A stretch of DNA of 22,361 nucleotides from Candidatus Caldarchaeum sp. (lineage in GTDB: Archaea; Thermoproteota; Nitrososphaeria_A; Caldarchaeales; Caldarchaeaceae). Shown in pieces: positions 7,464-16,100 of the stretch; within the stretch, counting starts at the first letter, position 1; each line of letters starts with the position of its first letter. Location of the stretch: assembly GCA_025058435.1 (NCBI GenBank), contig JANXEM010000033.1, forward strand, positions 1-22,361. Reading direction: 5' to 3'. The translations under genes and the position numbers were made by a program. The notes beneath the pieces are model-generated. The model ran no database searches, was not told where the DNA came from, and saw only the letters and a program-made list of their open reading frames with translations.

Positions 7464-7998
7464 GGTCGCGGCTTTGACGGGGAGGCCGGGCGTCGGAAAA
7501 ACGACGGCGATGATTAGGGTCGCCGAGCTACTGGCTCGGGACGGCGTTGGCTTGGCCGGGTTTTATTCGCGAGAAGTGAGGGAGGCGGGGGTTCGGGTTG
7601 GGTTTGAGCTGGTTGACATCGTTTCGGGGGATGTGTATGAGCTGGCTTGGGCAAAGGAGGGGCGGGGTCTCCGCGTAGGTAAATATCTGGTCAACGTCAC
7701 GAACGTTGAAAAAATGGCCCGTCAGCTCGTCGCCGAGATTTCGGGAAAATGCGATGCCGTTTTAGTCGATGAAGTTGGGCCTATGGAGTTATTGAGCAGG
7801 GGATTCGTCGACGCCGTCGAAACGATACTGCATAGTGGTAAGCCTTCTCTCTTCACCGTCCATTACGCCGCAAAACATCCGCTCGTCACGAAGCTGAAAC
7901 AGCTCGCGGGCCCCAACCTTTTCACCATCGATTTCCAAAACAGGGACAGAATACCCGGCGAAGTTTATTCGGTGATGAAAGGTTGGTTGAAAGGCTGA
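7450..7998 (+). CDS. THEP1-type P-loop NTPase (nucleoside-triphosphatase)
   Basis: A small KAP/RecA-like P-loop enzyme of the THEP1 family, members of which hydrolyse ATP, GTP and other nucleoside triphosphates; the cellular role is unsettled. ALTGRPGVGKTT (residues 8-19) is Walker A and VLVDEVGPMELLS is the family's Walker B with the catalytic glutamate. GFYSREVREAG and the VFTVHYAAKHPL-like stretch (here LFTVHYAAKHPLV) are further family marks. The TTG at 7450 gives 182 residues, the family's normal size; an in-frame ATG at 7384 would add 22 residues lying wholly within rnhB. It overlaps rnhB by 14 bases and the next gene by 16. No good ribosome site is visible, so coupling to rnhB is likely. 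Confidence 0.88.
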   Translation: MTSFKVAALTGRPGVGKTTAMIRVAELLARDGVGLAGFYSREVREAGVRVGFELVDIVSGDVYELAWAKEGRGLRVGKYLVNVTNVEKMARQLVAEISGKCDAVLVDEVGPMELLSRGFVDAVETILHSGKPSLFTVHYAAKHPLVTKLKQLAGPNLFTIDFQNRDRIPGEVYSVMKGWLKG

Positions 7999-9158
7999 AC
8001 GAATTCGGGTTTCCCGTCAAATGGTATGTGGAAGGCCGCGTCAGGTTCGTCGCGCCCGAATTTCCCACCACCGAAGCGGGCGAGCCCATCGCCCCGACGA
8101 AATGGCCCATCTTCTACAACCCGTTTTCCTCGCTTTCCCGCGACCTCACCGTGGTGCTGGCCCGAACATTCGACAGAAAAGTAAGAGTCGCCGAGCCTCT
8201 CGCCGGCTCCGGCGTCCGCTCCATCCGCCTACTCGTCGAAACCAACACCGTATCACGGGCGTTGATGAACGACATCAACCCATACGCCGTCAAAGCCATG
8301 AAACTCAACGCAGAGCTCAACGGCGTGCTCGACAGCTCGGAATTTTATCACGGCGACGCATCCGTCTTCCTCACGGCGTTAAGCGGCAAGCAAAACAGGG
8401 TTGGCTATGCTGACGTCGACCCGGTCGGGGCACCGACCAAATTCGTGGAAAACAGCCTACGCGCCGTCGAAAACAACGGCTTCATCGGCGTTTCAGCGAC
8501 CGACCTCGCCGCGCTCGTCGGAAACCATCCCAACGCCTGCTACAGAAAATACGGCCTCCTATCCGCCAAAAATTATTTCGCAAAAGAGACCGCCATCCGT
8601 CTCCTCGCCAGCTTCGTCGTAACCCGGGCCGCCGCCATCAACATCGCCGCCCAACCCATCATCAGCGTTTACCACAGACACTTCGTCCGCGTATTCTTCA
8701 GACTGTCGCGTGGAAGAGCACGGGTGATAAAGATTCTCGCAAACATCGGCTGGATACAGGCCTGCGACTGCCTCCGTTCAACGGTCTACCCTTTGAAAAG
8801 CTGGCCCGACACAAAATGTCCACGCTGTGGAGGCAAAGCATCGGTCGCGGGCCCCGCGTGGGCTGGGCCGCTCCACAACCCCGAAACCGTCGAAAAAATG
8901 CTCCAACAATCGGAAGACCTGCCCCAAGCATTCGAAACCATCACAAAAATAAGAGAGGAAGTCGACGCCGTAGGCTTTTATCCCGTGGACAAAATCGCAA
9001 AAAACTTGAAAATTCAGCCTCCTTCTCCCGCCAAACTCGTGGAAAAATTGAATGAAGTCGGATACAAGGCCTCACTTACACACGTTGACCCGACGGCCTT
9101 CAAGACCAGTGCGCCGCTGGAAGAAATAATTCGCCTCGCTTCCGATGGGATGTATTAG
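7983..9158 (+). CDS. trm1: tRNA (guanine-26 N2,N2)-dimethyltransferase Trm1
   Basis: Methylates the exocyclic amine of G26 in tRNA twice, using S-adenosylmethionine. The 391-residue length fits archaeal Trm1. FYNPFSSLSRDL near residue 40 is the N-terminal family motif, AEPLAGSGVRSIRL the AdoMet loop, YADVDPVGAPTKFVENSLRA and SATDLAALVG the catalytic region with the aspartate of the DPxG motif. CDCLRST and CPRCGGKA form the C-terminal zinc site (two CxC/CxxC pairs). The TTG start at 7983 overlaps the THEP1 gene and puts the first motif at the expected distance. The TAG stop shares bases with the TAA stop of the convergent rlmE-like gene. Confidence 0.93.
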   Translation: MVERLNEFGFPVKWYVEGRVRFVAPEFPTTEAGEPIAPTKWPIFYNPFSSLSRDLTVVLARTFDRKVRVAEPLAGSGVRSIRLLVETNTVSRALMNDINPYAVKAMKLNAELNGVLDSSEFYHGDASVFLTALSGKQNRVGYADVDPVGAPTKFVENSLRAVENNGFIGVSATDLAALVGNHPNACYRKYGLLSAKNYFAKETAIRLLASFVVTRAAAINIAAQPIISVYHRHFVRVFFRLSRGRARVIKILANIGWIQACDCLRSTVYPLKSWPDTKCPRCGGKASVAGPAWAGPLHNPETVEKMLQQSEDLPQAFETITKIREEVDAVGFYPVDKIAKNLKIQPPSPAKLVEKLNEVGYKASLTHVDPTAFKTSAPLEEIIRLASDGMY

Positions 9159-9823
9159 CTCGTCGAAGCCGGTTCCATGCGGATAAATTCACGAACTCCC
9201 CGATATCCGAAACCCAGAAGAAAGATTTCGCTGCTGCCCTTTTTCGAGGAATGCGGCACATATCGTTCGAATTTGCGGAAGCTGCTGGCGAATTTTCTTT
9301 CGAAACTCCGTAAAGATGGATGTTCGAAGGCCTTCAAGACAACAGTCCCCCCGCGCCGTAGAAATTTTCGGCAAATCGTCCAAACGGCTTCGAGCAGCTC
9401 AAGCTGCTGCTCAACCAGCAACCCATAGTCGCCCGAATGATGGGGAGAAAGGTCGGAAACAACCACGTCAAAAAACCCGCCCTTCAAAACATTTTCCAGT
9501 TCACGTACCAGCTTCATTTCCACAACGTCTCCCTTGACGTAAACTATGTTGGGCCGCTGGATTTGAAGCGGGTTGACGTCCACCGCCACTACAACCCCGT
9601 CATCTCCGACGATGTCTGACGCGACGGCGGTCATTCCGCCCGGGGCGGCTCCAAGGTCGAGCACTTTGTCCCCCGGTTTGATGATTCGCCATCTTTTCTG
9701 GATTTCAAGCAGCTTGAAAGCCGCCCTCGACGGATAACCCATTTCCTTTGCCTTGCGCCAGAAAGGGTCTTCGCTCCGCCGTTGCAGCCACTGTTCCTTG
9801 GTCATTTCTGACCGCTCAGCCAT
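9155..9823 (-). CDS. rlmE: FtsJ/RlmE-type rRNA 2'-O-ribose methyltransferase
   Basis: A stand-alone ribose methyltransferase; the family modifies 23S rRNA U2552 (E. coli numbering) in the A loop, without guide RNA. The K-D-K-E tetrad is complete: K37 in YPSRAAFKLLEI, D124 in VVSDLSPHHSGD, K164 in TVVLKAFEH and E199 in SSEIFLLGFG. LDLGAAPGGMT is the AdoMet loop. An ATG at 9805 (MTKEQWLQRR) forms an ATGA overlap with the stop of the upstream gene and is an equally good start; the longer form used here adds six residues. Some archaeal FtsJ proteins carry a C-terminal TRAM domain, which is absent here. It is cotranscribed with the TFE-beta-like gene and lies opposite Trm1, another RNA methylase. 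Confidence 0.9.
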   Translation of the reverse strand: MAERSEMTKEQWLQRRSEDPFWRKAKEMGYPSRAAFKLLEIQKRWRIIKPGDKVLDLGAAPGGMTAVASDIVGDDGVVVAVDVNPLQIQRPNIVYVKGDVVEMKLVRELENVLKGGFFDVVVSDLSPHHSGDYGLLVEQQLELLEAVWTICRKFLRRGGTVVLKAFEHPSLRSFERKFASSFRKFERYVPHSSKKGSSEIFLLGFGYRGVREFIRMEPASTS

Positions 9824-10149
9824 TCGTCAAGCAGTATGCAGGTTTTGTAATAATGTTCGCCGCGAGGGCCGCAGACTTGGTCGTAGACGCATGACGGACA
9901 AGGCACACCTATCAACGGTGTGATGTTTATCTGCTTGATCAGCGGAACAAGACGGCGTGTCCAGCGGTCGTTCGAAAAAGCTTTGACCCGTTTGACGTAA
10001 CCCTTCCTTTCGAGTTTGATGCCTATTCGGGAGCCTTCCCGGCTTGTCACCCCGAGTTTGTGCCAAAGCTCCGACTGAAGCATCCCCTCTTCATGCTGCA
10101 TCAAGAGGGCCAACGCTTTCTCCTCGAGTTTCGAAAGCTTAGCCGGCAA
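9802..10149 (-). CDS. TFE-beta / RPC34-like transcription factor: winged helix plus Fe-S cysteine motif
   Basis: A 115-residue protein with an N-terminal winged-helix domain (about residues 5-75, with SELWHKLGVTSREGSRIGIK as recognition region) and a C-terminal cysteine cluster C84-x2-C87-x5-C93-x10-C104 followed by ILLDEWL. From memory the end of human RPC39 (POLR3F) has the same spacing and a matching IYMTEWL ending, and archaeal TFE-beta, its orthologue, binds a 4Fe-4S cluster through these cysteines. TFE-beta pairs with TFE-alpha to help RNA polymerase open promoters. The protein is short, with one winged helix, so it should be a minimal form. It starts at a TTG behind an AT-rich promoter gap, directly downstream of a TFB gene. 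A general DNA-binding regulator is the alternative. Confidence 0.75.
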   Translation of the reverse strand: MPAKLSKLEEKALALLMQHEEGMLQSELWHKLGVTSREGSRIGIKLERKGYVKRVKAFSNDRWTRRLVPLIKQINITPLIGVPCPSCVYDQVCGPRGEHYYKTCILLDEWLSGQK

Positions 10150-10179
10150 GTTTGTTCCAATATATTACTATGATATGGC

Positions 10180-10193
10180 TTTAACTTAAATTT
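10180..10193 (-). promoter_or_regulatory. AT-rich promoter between TFB and TFE-beta-like gene
   Basis: The 57-base gap 10150-10206 is far more AT-rich than its surroundings. On the minus strand it contains AAATTTAAGTTAAA, a good TATA candidate about 38 bases before the TTG start at 10149, so the TFE-beta/RlmE pair probably has its own promoter rather than relying only on the SMC-TFB operon. Confidence 0.5.
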
Positions 10194-10206
10194 GATTAAT
10201 TCGAAT

Positions 10207-11028
10207 TCACCGCCGGTTGTTTTGACCCCGTTTACCAGTTTCTTCGAGAATGGCTTCCAATAGGTAGACCGTTTTCCTCAAGGTAAGTACGCTGATTCCG
10301 CCGGCTTCGGCCACTCGGTTCAACGTGATTTTGATTTTTTGCTTTTTGCAGGCGAGGAAGACCGCGGCCGCGGAAACCGCCGAAGGCTTCCGGCCCGACA
10401 GCTTTTTGCCGGCGTTGGATGCGCTGAAAATCTTGCAAGCGGCGTCCGTCGTTTCGGCATCGAGCTCAAGGGTTTTCGCAATTCGTTCGATAAACCGGAA
10501 GGCGTCTAAAGGCTTGACCTTGATTTTGAGCCCAAAGACGATTTTAGCTATCTCGCGGTTGAGCTGGTTGACGGGGACGTCGGTGGTCGACGCCATGTCT
10601 TCGACCGTTTTGCATAGGCCGTGATGGTTGCTGGCGATGTAAACCAAAGCCGCCGCCGTAGGTTTCCGACTTCTTTTGACGAGCTTCAAGGCCACGGCCT
10701 TCCTCGCCAATTCACCAGCCTTTTCGGCGACGGCTTTCGGGACACCGACTTTATCGGCCACCCAGAAAACATCGCTCAAAACACGGGCCATCAGCCGCTC
10801 CTCAGGCGACGACAACCAGCCAGACCTCATCGTCCCAACGCCCATGTCGTGCAAAAGCTTCGTAACCCGAGGCCCCACACCACCGCCCGAACCCAGCAAC
10901 ATCTTCTGAGTCGGCTTGGTCGAAACACCTTTTTCCTCGATGACGGCTCCACAGCTACCACACACACTCTCGCCGACACGTTCGTCAACAAAGACATCGA
11001 CCGCTCCGCAGAAAGGGCAGCGGCTCAA
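10207..11028 (-). CDS. tfb: Transcription initiation factor TFB (TFIIB-type), divergent
   Basis: Binds TBP and the BRE element and recruits archaeal RNA polymerase. The zinc ribbon is C4-x2-C7 and C23-x2-C26. Two cyclin repeats follow, the first at about residues 75-170 (RSRKPTAAALVYIAS) and the second at about 170-265 (SGRKPSAVSAAAVFLACK). The segment between ribbon and first repeat is unusual. I find no GPEWRAF-like B-reader stretch. LLHDMGVGTM looks like the usual hDkGLsT motif, but it is followed almost at once by the first cyclin helix instead of the ~30-residue basic linker. At 273 residues it is shorter than a typical TFB (around 300). It may be a second, specialised TFB. The TTG start overlaps the Gar1 stop. 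Confidence 0.85.
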   Translation of the reverse strand: MSRCPFCGAVDVFVDERVGESVCGSCGAVIEEKGVSTKPTQKMLLGSGGGVGPRVTKLLHDMGVGTMRSGWLSSPEERLMARVLSDVFWVADKVGVPKAVAEKAGELARKAVALKLVKRSRKPTAAALVYIASNHHGLCKTVEDMASTTDVPVNQLNREIAKIVFGLKIKVKPLDAFRFIERIAKTLELDAETTDAACKIFSASNAGKKLSGRKPSAVSAAAVFLACKKQKIKITLNRVAEAGGISVLTLRKTVYLLEAILEETGKRGQNNRR

Positions 11029-11246
11029 GCCTTCTCGATGTATACTGCCTCCCCCTCCTTCAATTCACGCCCTTCAACAACCTCAACCGACACATGCGGC
11101 GACGAAACCGGGCCCAACACATTTGAAACGTAGCCGATTTCCCGACCTCTTCCGTCGTAAACTTTCGCCGCAAGACGGGGAACCTCATAGGCTTTGACCA
11201 AAACCTTCGATTTACCGACCCGTAGAACTTCGCCGAGAAGCTTCAT
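11025..11246 (-). CDS. gar1: H/ACA RNP protein Gar1
   Basis: A small beta-barrel protein of the H/ACA guide RNP, in which it binds the pseudouridine synthase Cbf5 and helps substrate RNA turnover. The sequence runs MKLLGEVLRVGKSKVLVKA, then VYDGRGREIGYVSNVLGPVS, the conserved core (G-x-x-G-x-V-x-D-x-x-GPV pattern), and ends in EGEAVYIEK. The ATG at 11246 gives 73 residues, the usual archaeal size; an upstream frame to 11297 would run into SRP19 and add 17 residues outside the domain. The stop overlaps the TTG of the TFB gene. Cbf5 and Nop10 are not in this window. Confidence 0.85.
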   Translation of the reverse strand: MKLLGEVLRVGKSKVLVKAYEVPRLAAKVYDGRGREIGYVSNVLGPVSSPHVSVEVVEGRELKEGEAVYIEKA

Positions 11247-11265
11247 CCGCCGAGCCGTCGCATGC

Positions 11266-11553
11266 CTACTTGCCAACTCTACGCAACTCCTCCGCAACCT
11301 TCTTAATCAAATCCTGCTTGGAAATCCGACGAACATCCTTCACAACGACGTAACCTGATTTCCGGTACCAAGTCCTCGGATGACTGGCGTCCACCTTCTC
11401 CACGTCGAACCCGAGTTTCCTACAAACCATCAGCAAATCTTCTACGCTCGGCCTCGTCACCGCCAGACTTAGGGAAACACGACGACCCGCCTCACGCGAC
11501 GACTTGGCGTCGAAATACACGGGCCACAGGATAATTCCGTCTTTCTTTATCAA
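11266..11553 (-). CDS. srp19: Signal recognition particle protein SRP19
   Basis: Binds the tips of helices 6 and 8 of SRP RNA and prepares it for Srp54 in membrane-protein targeting. The 95-residue product matches archaeal SRP19: ILWPVYFDAKSSREAGRRV at the N terminus is the hallmark, followed by the RPSVEDLLMVCRKLGF helix and the SHPRTWYRKSGYVVV strand. Its TTG start at 11553 overlaps the TGA of the S8e gene, so translation is probably coupled. No SRP RNA gene or srp54 is visible in the window. Confidence 0.92.
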   Translation of the reverse strand: MIKKDGIILWPVYFDAKSSREAGRRVSLSLAVTRPSVEDLLMVCRKLGFDVEKVDASHPRTWYRKSGYVVVKDVRRISKQDLIKKVAEELRRVGK

Positions 11554-11939
11554 GCCTGTCCCTGCTTGACGAGAACGGCGTTAACCGTTCCGTCTTGACC
11601 CGGTGAAGAAGTTACCCGGGCCAGGCCCTCCGCGGTTTCTATCAGCGCCCCCTTCGTTATCACTTTACGGCGGTCGTAGTCTCTGTTGCTGGGGTTGCTC
11701 ACCACACGTATTATTTCGAGTTTTTTGACAACCGGGCCAACGGCAACGTTCGCGACGTTCGTCGAGATGACCGCTGTTTTAACGTTTCCACCTCCGACCC
11801 TCCTCTGAACAGTTTCGGGTTTTCCCAACGAAACAAGATGAATTTCACCACCTCTTTCCGCCTTTCTTTTTCCACGACTCGGATGCGCCTTCGCCCCGCT
11901 TTTCTTCCTTTTATGGACGTCGCTGTGCCACTGAACCAT
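11550..11939 (-). CDS. rps8e: Ribosomal protein S8e
   Basis: A small-subunit ribosomal protein found only in archaea and eukaryotes. It begins MVQWHSDVHKRKKSGAKAHP and has the basic N-terminal stretch SRGKRKAERGG typical of S8e. The second half carries the VISNPSNRDYxR motif (here VVSNPSNRDYDRRKVITKGA) and ends GQDGTVNAVLVKQ. The ATG at 11939 is preceded by a strong ribosome site (GGAGGAG, 11944-11950 on this strand), which decides against the in-frame ATG at 11963. The first 29 bases lie inside the end of scpB. The strong ribosome site and the internal TATA-like box suggest it is made at a higher level than the SMC-ScpAB genes upstream. Confidence 0.93.
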   Translation of the reverse strand: MVQWHSDVHKRKKSGAKAHPSRGKRKAERGGEIHLVSLGKPETVQRRVGGGNVKTAVISTNVANVAVGPVVKKLEIIRVVSNPSNRDYDRRKVITKGALIETAEGLARVTSSPGQDGTVNAVLVKQGQA

Positions 11940-12480
11940 TCTGCTCCTCCGTTTTTGGGGCATGCTTTAAACTTGTTTCACCTGTCGAAACAATCATCTT
12001 CTCTATCAGCGACTTTACCGCTTGAGGGCTGTTTTCAACGCCGAAAAAATCGGCGAAAAGGCTGGTCGTCCTCAAAAGAGAAGTGCGGCCCTTCTTCTCC
12101 GTCTCCACAAGCCCGCGTTCCACGAGGATTTTGAGCTGCCGGTAGGCGTCCTTTCCACGTATGGCTGCGAGAGTTGAAAGCGGAAGAGGCTGGTAGTAGG
12201 CGATCGTCGCCAAAGTTTTCAAAACTCCATGCGGCAAAACCTTCCGACGAGTGTATTTTTTGACGACCGGCGCAAGGTCGGGTCTCAGCCTCATGAAAAA
12301 CCTCCCCCCATCAAGCTCGACTATTTCGACGGCCCTTCCGCTGTATTCCTGTTTGAGGGCTTCAACGATTTTTCTGACTTTTTCGGGCGACCTCGTCTTT
12401 AGAGCCCTTTGAAGAGTTTTCAGATGAACCGGTTTATCCGAGGCGAACAACACGGCCTCGGCGAGAACTTTGCTATCCAA
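11911..12480 (-). CDS. scpB: Condensin subunit ScpB
   Basis: The winged-helix kite subunit of the SMC-ScpAB condensin, binding the middle of the ScpA kleisin. Recognisable parts are LAEAVLFASDKPVHLKTLQR at the N terminus, GRFFMRLRPDLAPVVKKY, LKTLATIAYYQPLPLSTLAA and GKDAYRQLKILVERGLVE, the last two forming the second winged helix. The TTG at 12480, six bases after GGAG, gives 189 residues; an open frame continues to 12702, but its extra Cys/Ser/Pro-rich residues are antiphase scpA sequence. It overlaps scpA by eight bases and S8e by 29. The usual archaeal ScpB length is about 180-200. Confidence 0.88.
   Translation of the reverse strand: MDSKVLAEAVLFASDKPVHLKTLQRALKTRSPEKVRKIVEALKQEYSGRAVEIVELDGGRFFMRLRPDLAPVVKKYTRRKVLPHGVLKTLATIAYYQPLPLSTLAAIRGKDAYRQLKILVERGLVETEKKGRTSLLRTTSLFADFFGVENSPQAVKSLIEKMIVSTGETSLKHAPKTEEQNGSVAQRRP
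11964..11972 (-). promoter_or_regulatory. Possible internal promoter for the S8e-SRP19-Gar1-TFB part
   Basis: GTTTAAAGC on the minus strand, inside the 3' end of scpB, centred about 29 bases before the S8e ATG at 11939. The spacing fits an archaeal TATA box. It is short and lies in coding sequence, so this is tentative. Confidence 0.3.
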
Positions 12481-13114
12481 CGGCCGCTCCAAGCAACTCA
12501 CCCGGCAGCACAACCAAGTCGCTGGCGTCGTCCGACTGAAGGAGAAGAACGTAGCGGCGGGCCGCTGCGAACAACAACAGTATGAAGGTTTTGGCGGCTT
12601 CAAGTCGCGGCAGCCCGGTGACGAGGTCGGAGAAACATACTGATGACTGTATTGCGAAAAGATGTCGCAGTTGTTCGAGGAATTTGTCCAGCTCTTCTTC
12701 AATCTTGACGATAAATTGGTCGAGAATCAGCCTGTTTTCCTGTATCTGCGGCGGGATGGCCTCGGTTTTCTTCCTCGCCGACTGGGAAAGGGCCTTCTGT
12801 AAAGCCGTCACGATTTCTTGGACGGTTGCGGTGAGCAGCTCGGGCTTGAACGGCAGCTCTACGGGGGGGAGGACGCTTATCTCTGGTTTTGGCTTAGGCT
12901 TCGGCGGCTCATCGGCTTGCAAAAGTTTCTCCGATTTGATGCGGTGGATGACGGCCGCGGAATGAACTGCTATGCCGCAGAGGTTGAAATCGACGTATCC
13001 CTGCGTCCGAAGCGCTTTCGCAAATTCGTTCAAAACCTCAGCAAGCCTGACCTCCCAAACTTTGATTCTGTCGATACGCGTCACGTCGAACAGTATCCGC
13101 CACGGCGCAGTCAT
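12473..13114 (-). CDS. scpA: Condensin kleisin subunit ScpA
   Basis: The kleisin that bridges the SMC heads. The sequence is weakly conserved but has the family order: an N-terminal helical part (PWRILFDVTRIDRIKVWEVR, VDFNLCGIAVHSAAVIHRIK) that should bind the SMC neck, a low-complexity middle (PPKPKPKPEISVLPPVELPF), and a C-terminal winged helix (FSDLVTGLPRLEAAKTFILL) that should bind the other SMC head. The ATG at 13114 follows GGAG by six bases and is preferred to the in-frame TTG at 13129. Length (213 aa) is near the archaeal norm. Position between SMC and ScpB, with overlaps or gaps of a few bases, supports the call more than the sequence does. Confidence 0.85.
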   Translation of the reverse strand: MTAPWRILFDVTRIDRIKVWEVRLAEVLNEFAKALRTQGYVDFNLCGIAVHSAAVIHRIKSEKLLQADEPPKPKPKPEISVLPPVELPFKPELLTATVQEIVTALQKALSQSARKKTEAIPPQIQENRLILDQFIVKIEEELDKFLEQLRHLFAIQSSVCFSDLVTGLPRLEAAKTFILLLFAAARRYVLLLQSDDASDLVVLPGELLGAAVG

Positions 13115-13130
13115 CAACTGCTCCGCCAAT

Positions 13131-16100
13131 TCATTTTCCAGCCTCCACCACCTCGCTCAAACTGGTTTTGACCACCTGCGAAGATTCGTTGACCATGTAA
13201 ACTCCGAACAAAGCATCAGCCTGTTCAGCAATGATGTCCTTCAAAGTGATGATTATTATCTGTTTCTTCGAAGACATTTTCTTCAGCAGGTTGACAAGGT
13301 TCTTGACGTAAACGACGTCGAGATGGGCGTCGATTTCGTCGAACACGTAGAATTGAGCCGGCGTCAAATCCTGCAAAGAAAGAATCAAAGAGACCGCCGA
13401 AACCGATTTTTCGCCACCGCTTATCGAAACGGTGCTTCGGGCCTGCTTGCCCAGAAACTTCACCACCATCTCCACGCCCGAGTTCAACGGCTCGGCAGGG
13501 TTCTCCAACCTCAGAAAACCTTCACCATTCGTCAACTGGTTAAAGTAGAAGCTGAAAGAATCGGAAACACGTTCCAAAGCCTTTTGAAAAGCTTCCGCTT
13601 CCTCCCTGTTCACCGATTCTATCAGGTCAAGTATCCGTTTCCTCTCCATCTCCAGCTCGTTTATCCTCGACGACCTTAGCCGATAGTTCTCGATGATGCC
13701 GTCGTACTGCATGACGGCGAGCTGGTTGACCACCGGAATGTCTGCGAACTCCTTTTCCAGCGGTTGAAGCAAATCGGCTGAAAACAAGACATTTTCTTCA
13801 GCTGCCCCGAACACCTGTAGCCTTTCGTTCAAAGATTTGAGACTCGTCTCCAACCTGACCCTTTCGATGGCCAAGCTGTTGTGCTCCTTCTCGAGAGCCG
13901 ATAGCTCGGACGTGATTGACGCCAAAGTCTGCTCCAGCTGCTTCATGGCGGCAGACCGCTCCCCAAGCTTCGTCGAAATCGTCGTCTTGATATTTTCCAA
14001 ATCGCTTTTCCGCTGTTTCACCTCCTTTATTTTTGCATCAATCTCCGCCATCGACTGGTTGATCTCCTCGACCTGTCGAGCAAGCTTTGCGTCCAGCTCG
14101 GCCGTCGCCGCCAGCTCCTCTTCAGCGTGGGACACCGATTCGCTCAAGTTCTTCAATTCAACCACGAACGCGTCTATGGCCCGCTCCAAATTCACGTAGG
14201 CCCTATACAACTCAGAGACCTGAACTGACTTCTCCCTGATGTTTGTGTCTATTCGCCTTAGTTCACCCCGCTTCGCCTCAACCTCCTTCTTTAGAACAGG
14301 CAATACCGACAATTGGTCCGACTTTTCCGCGACCAACCGCGTTAACCTCTCCCTCTCGATTTCCAGCTTCGAAACCTCTTCGTCAACCGACGAAAGCCGA
14401 CGATTCAACAACTCAACCGCTTTCGAAACGTTAGCCAGCTCGGTTTCCGTCCGAATTTTCTCCAAGGATTTAGCCTGTATATGGTTCCTCAGCCGCTCTG
14501 ATTCCGCTTCTATCTTCCCAAATTTTTCCTCCGTCTCCTTCAACCGCAAGCCAATTATTTCCCGGGCCTTCATCAATCTGTTTTCGATCGTCGATATTTT
14601 CTCAAAATTTTTTTCGATTCTTTGGATGATTATCTTTTCGTCTGGTTCAGGGCTAACGTTGATGATGTCGCTGGGCCCCACGTAAATTCCGTCCTCGGAT
14701 GCTGTGTTGCGGGTTGTCGGCGTTATCTCTTTCGCCGATTTGACGGATTTCAACGGAGTTCCGTAGGCAAGTGTTTTCACCAACTCGTCGAGGCTGTCGA
14801 GTTCGGAAACAATTTTCAACGGAATTTTCTTCTCTGCCGCCTGCGTTGCCAACGACAACGCCTCATCAAAGCTGTCGACGACCACCGCGTTGACCCAGTC
14901 ACCTAAAACAGCTGCCTGCCAACCAGCGATTTCTCCGGCGAAGAGTTCTCTCACCGTTTTGAATTTTTTCTGCGTCGTTTCACCAGCTTCGCCCGCCCGT
15001 ATCGTTTCGAAGAGCTGCGCCACAGAATTTTTCAACAGCCTTGCATGCTCAAGGGCCTTATCAAAATCCGACATCTTGGCTCTTCTCGCCGCTGCGGATT
15101 TTGATAGATGCTCTTTTTCCGAGTTTAGATGCTTTAGCTTGTCAGAAAAGTCGTCTATCTCTTTGTTCAGCTCCTCTAAAAGATTTGCCATCGCGGTCTG
15201 TCTTTCTCTGTTTTCTGCCAGCTGTTTCTCGGCTTCATTCTTTTCTGACCGCTTTCGAGCCAGTTGCTTCTCGATGTTGTCGAGCAGAAGCGACTTTCCG
15301 TCGTCGCTGAGCCGGAGAAACCTCAACTCCTCCAGCTTCGCCGAATACCTGTTCTCAGCTTCATCCAGCGTACGCCGTATTGATTCGGCCTGTTGCCGCA
15401 GAGACGTCAGCTCGTTTTCCGCCGTAGCCCATTCGGAGCGCGCCTTTTCGGCTTCCGCTTCTTTGACCCTCATAAGCGTAGCTATTTCGGACATCCTTTG
15501 ACGCCATCTCGAAATGCGTTCGGCAAGCAGCTTTTTCGTGGATTCTGACTGACGCAGAGATGTTTCCACTGAATTTTTCTCTGCTTGTTTCCGAGTTTTT
15601 TCCGACTCCAAGTTGAATAGTTGCCGCTCCGTCTCCCTCATCTGCTCGGAAAGCTCTTCAAAGGTTTGTCCCAACTGTTCCGCCTCCTTTTTTGCTTCCG
15701 ATATCTGTGAACGAATCGTTTCGGCCTTGGTTTGGTTTTCAGACATTTTCGTCAAAATCTCTAAAGCCTTGTTTTCAACGTCTGCCAGAGACTGTTTGAG
15801 GTTCTTTGCTTCTTCGATTAGGGCCGCTGATTTGAGGTTGTTTATGTTTTTTTCCAGCAGAGTTTTTCTCAGCAGCTGGTTTCGTTCGACTTCGAGTTGC
15901 TTGACCCTCGACCTGACTTCGGATGTCGCCGCCTTGGCTATGTCGATGTTTTTCTGCGCCGTTTCCAGCTCTTTGAAAGCTTCGTCTCTTCGTTTTTTGT
16001 ATCCCGAAATGCCCGCCGCATCTTCCACAACTTCGCGAACTTCTTTGCTTGTCATCTCGGCTATTCCGACGACCGAGCCTTGTGTGACGAGGTTGAGGCC

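Noticed and set aside
10621..11133. Open frame opposite TFB and Gar1
   Set aside because: Antisense to a clear TFB with no family match; Arg/His/Thr-rich shadow.
12481..12702. N-terminal extension of the scpB frame
   Set aside because: The Cys/Ser/Pro-rich residues are scpA sequence read out of phase; TTG 12480 with GGAG before it gives a normal ScpB.
14890..15501. Ser/Phe/Ala-rich open frame opposite the SMC coiled coil
   Set aside because: Composition is that of antisense to Glu/Lys/Arg-rich heptads, with no domain; SMC is certain.
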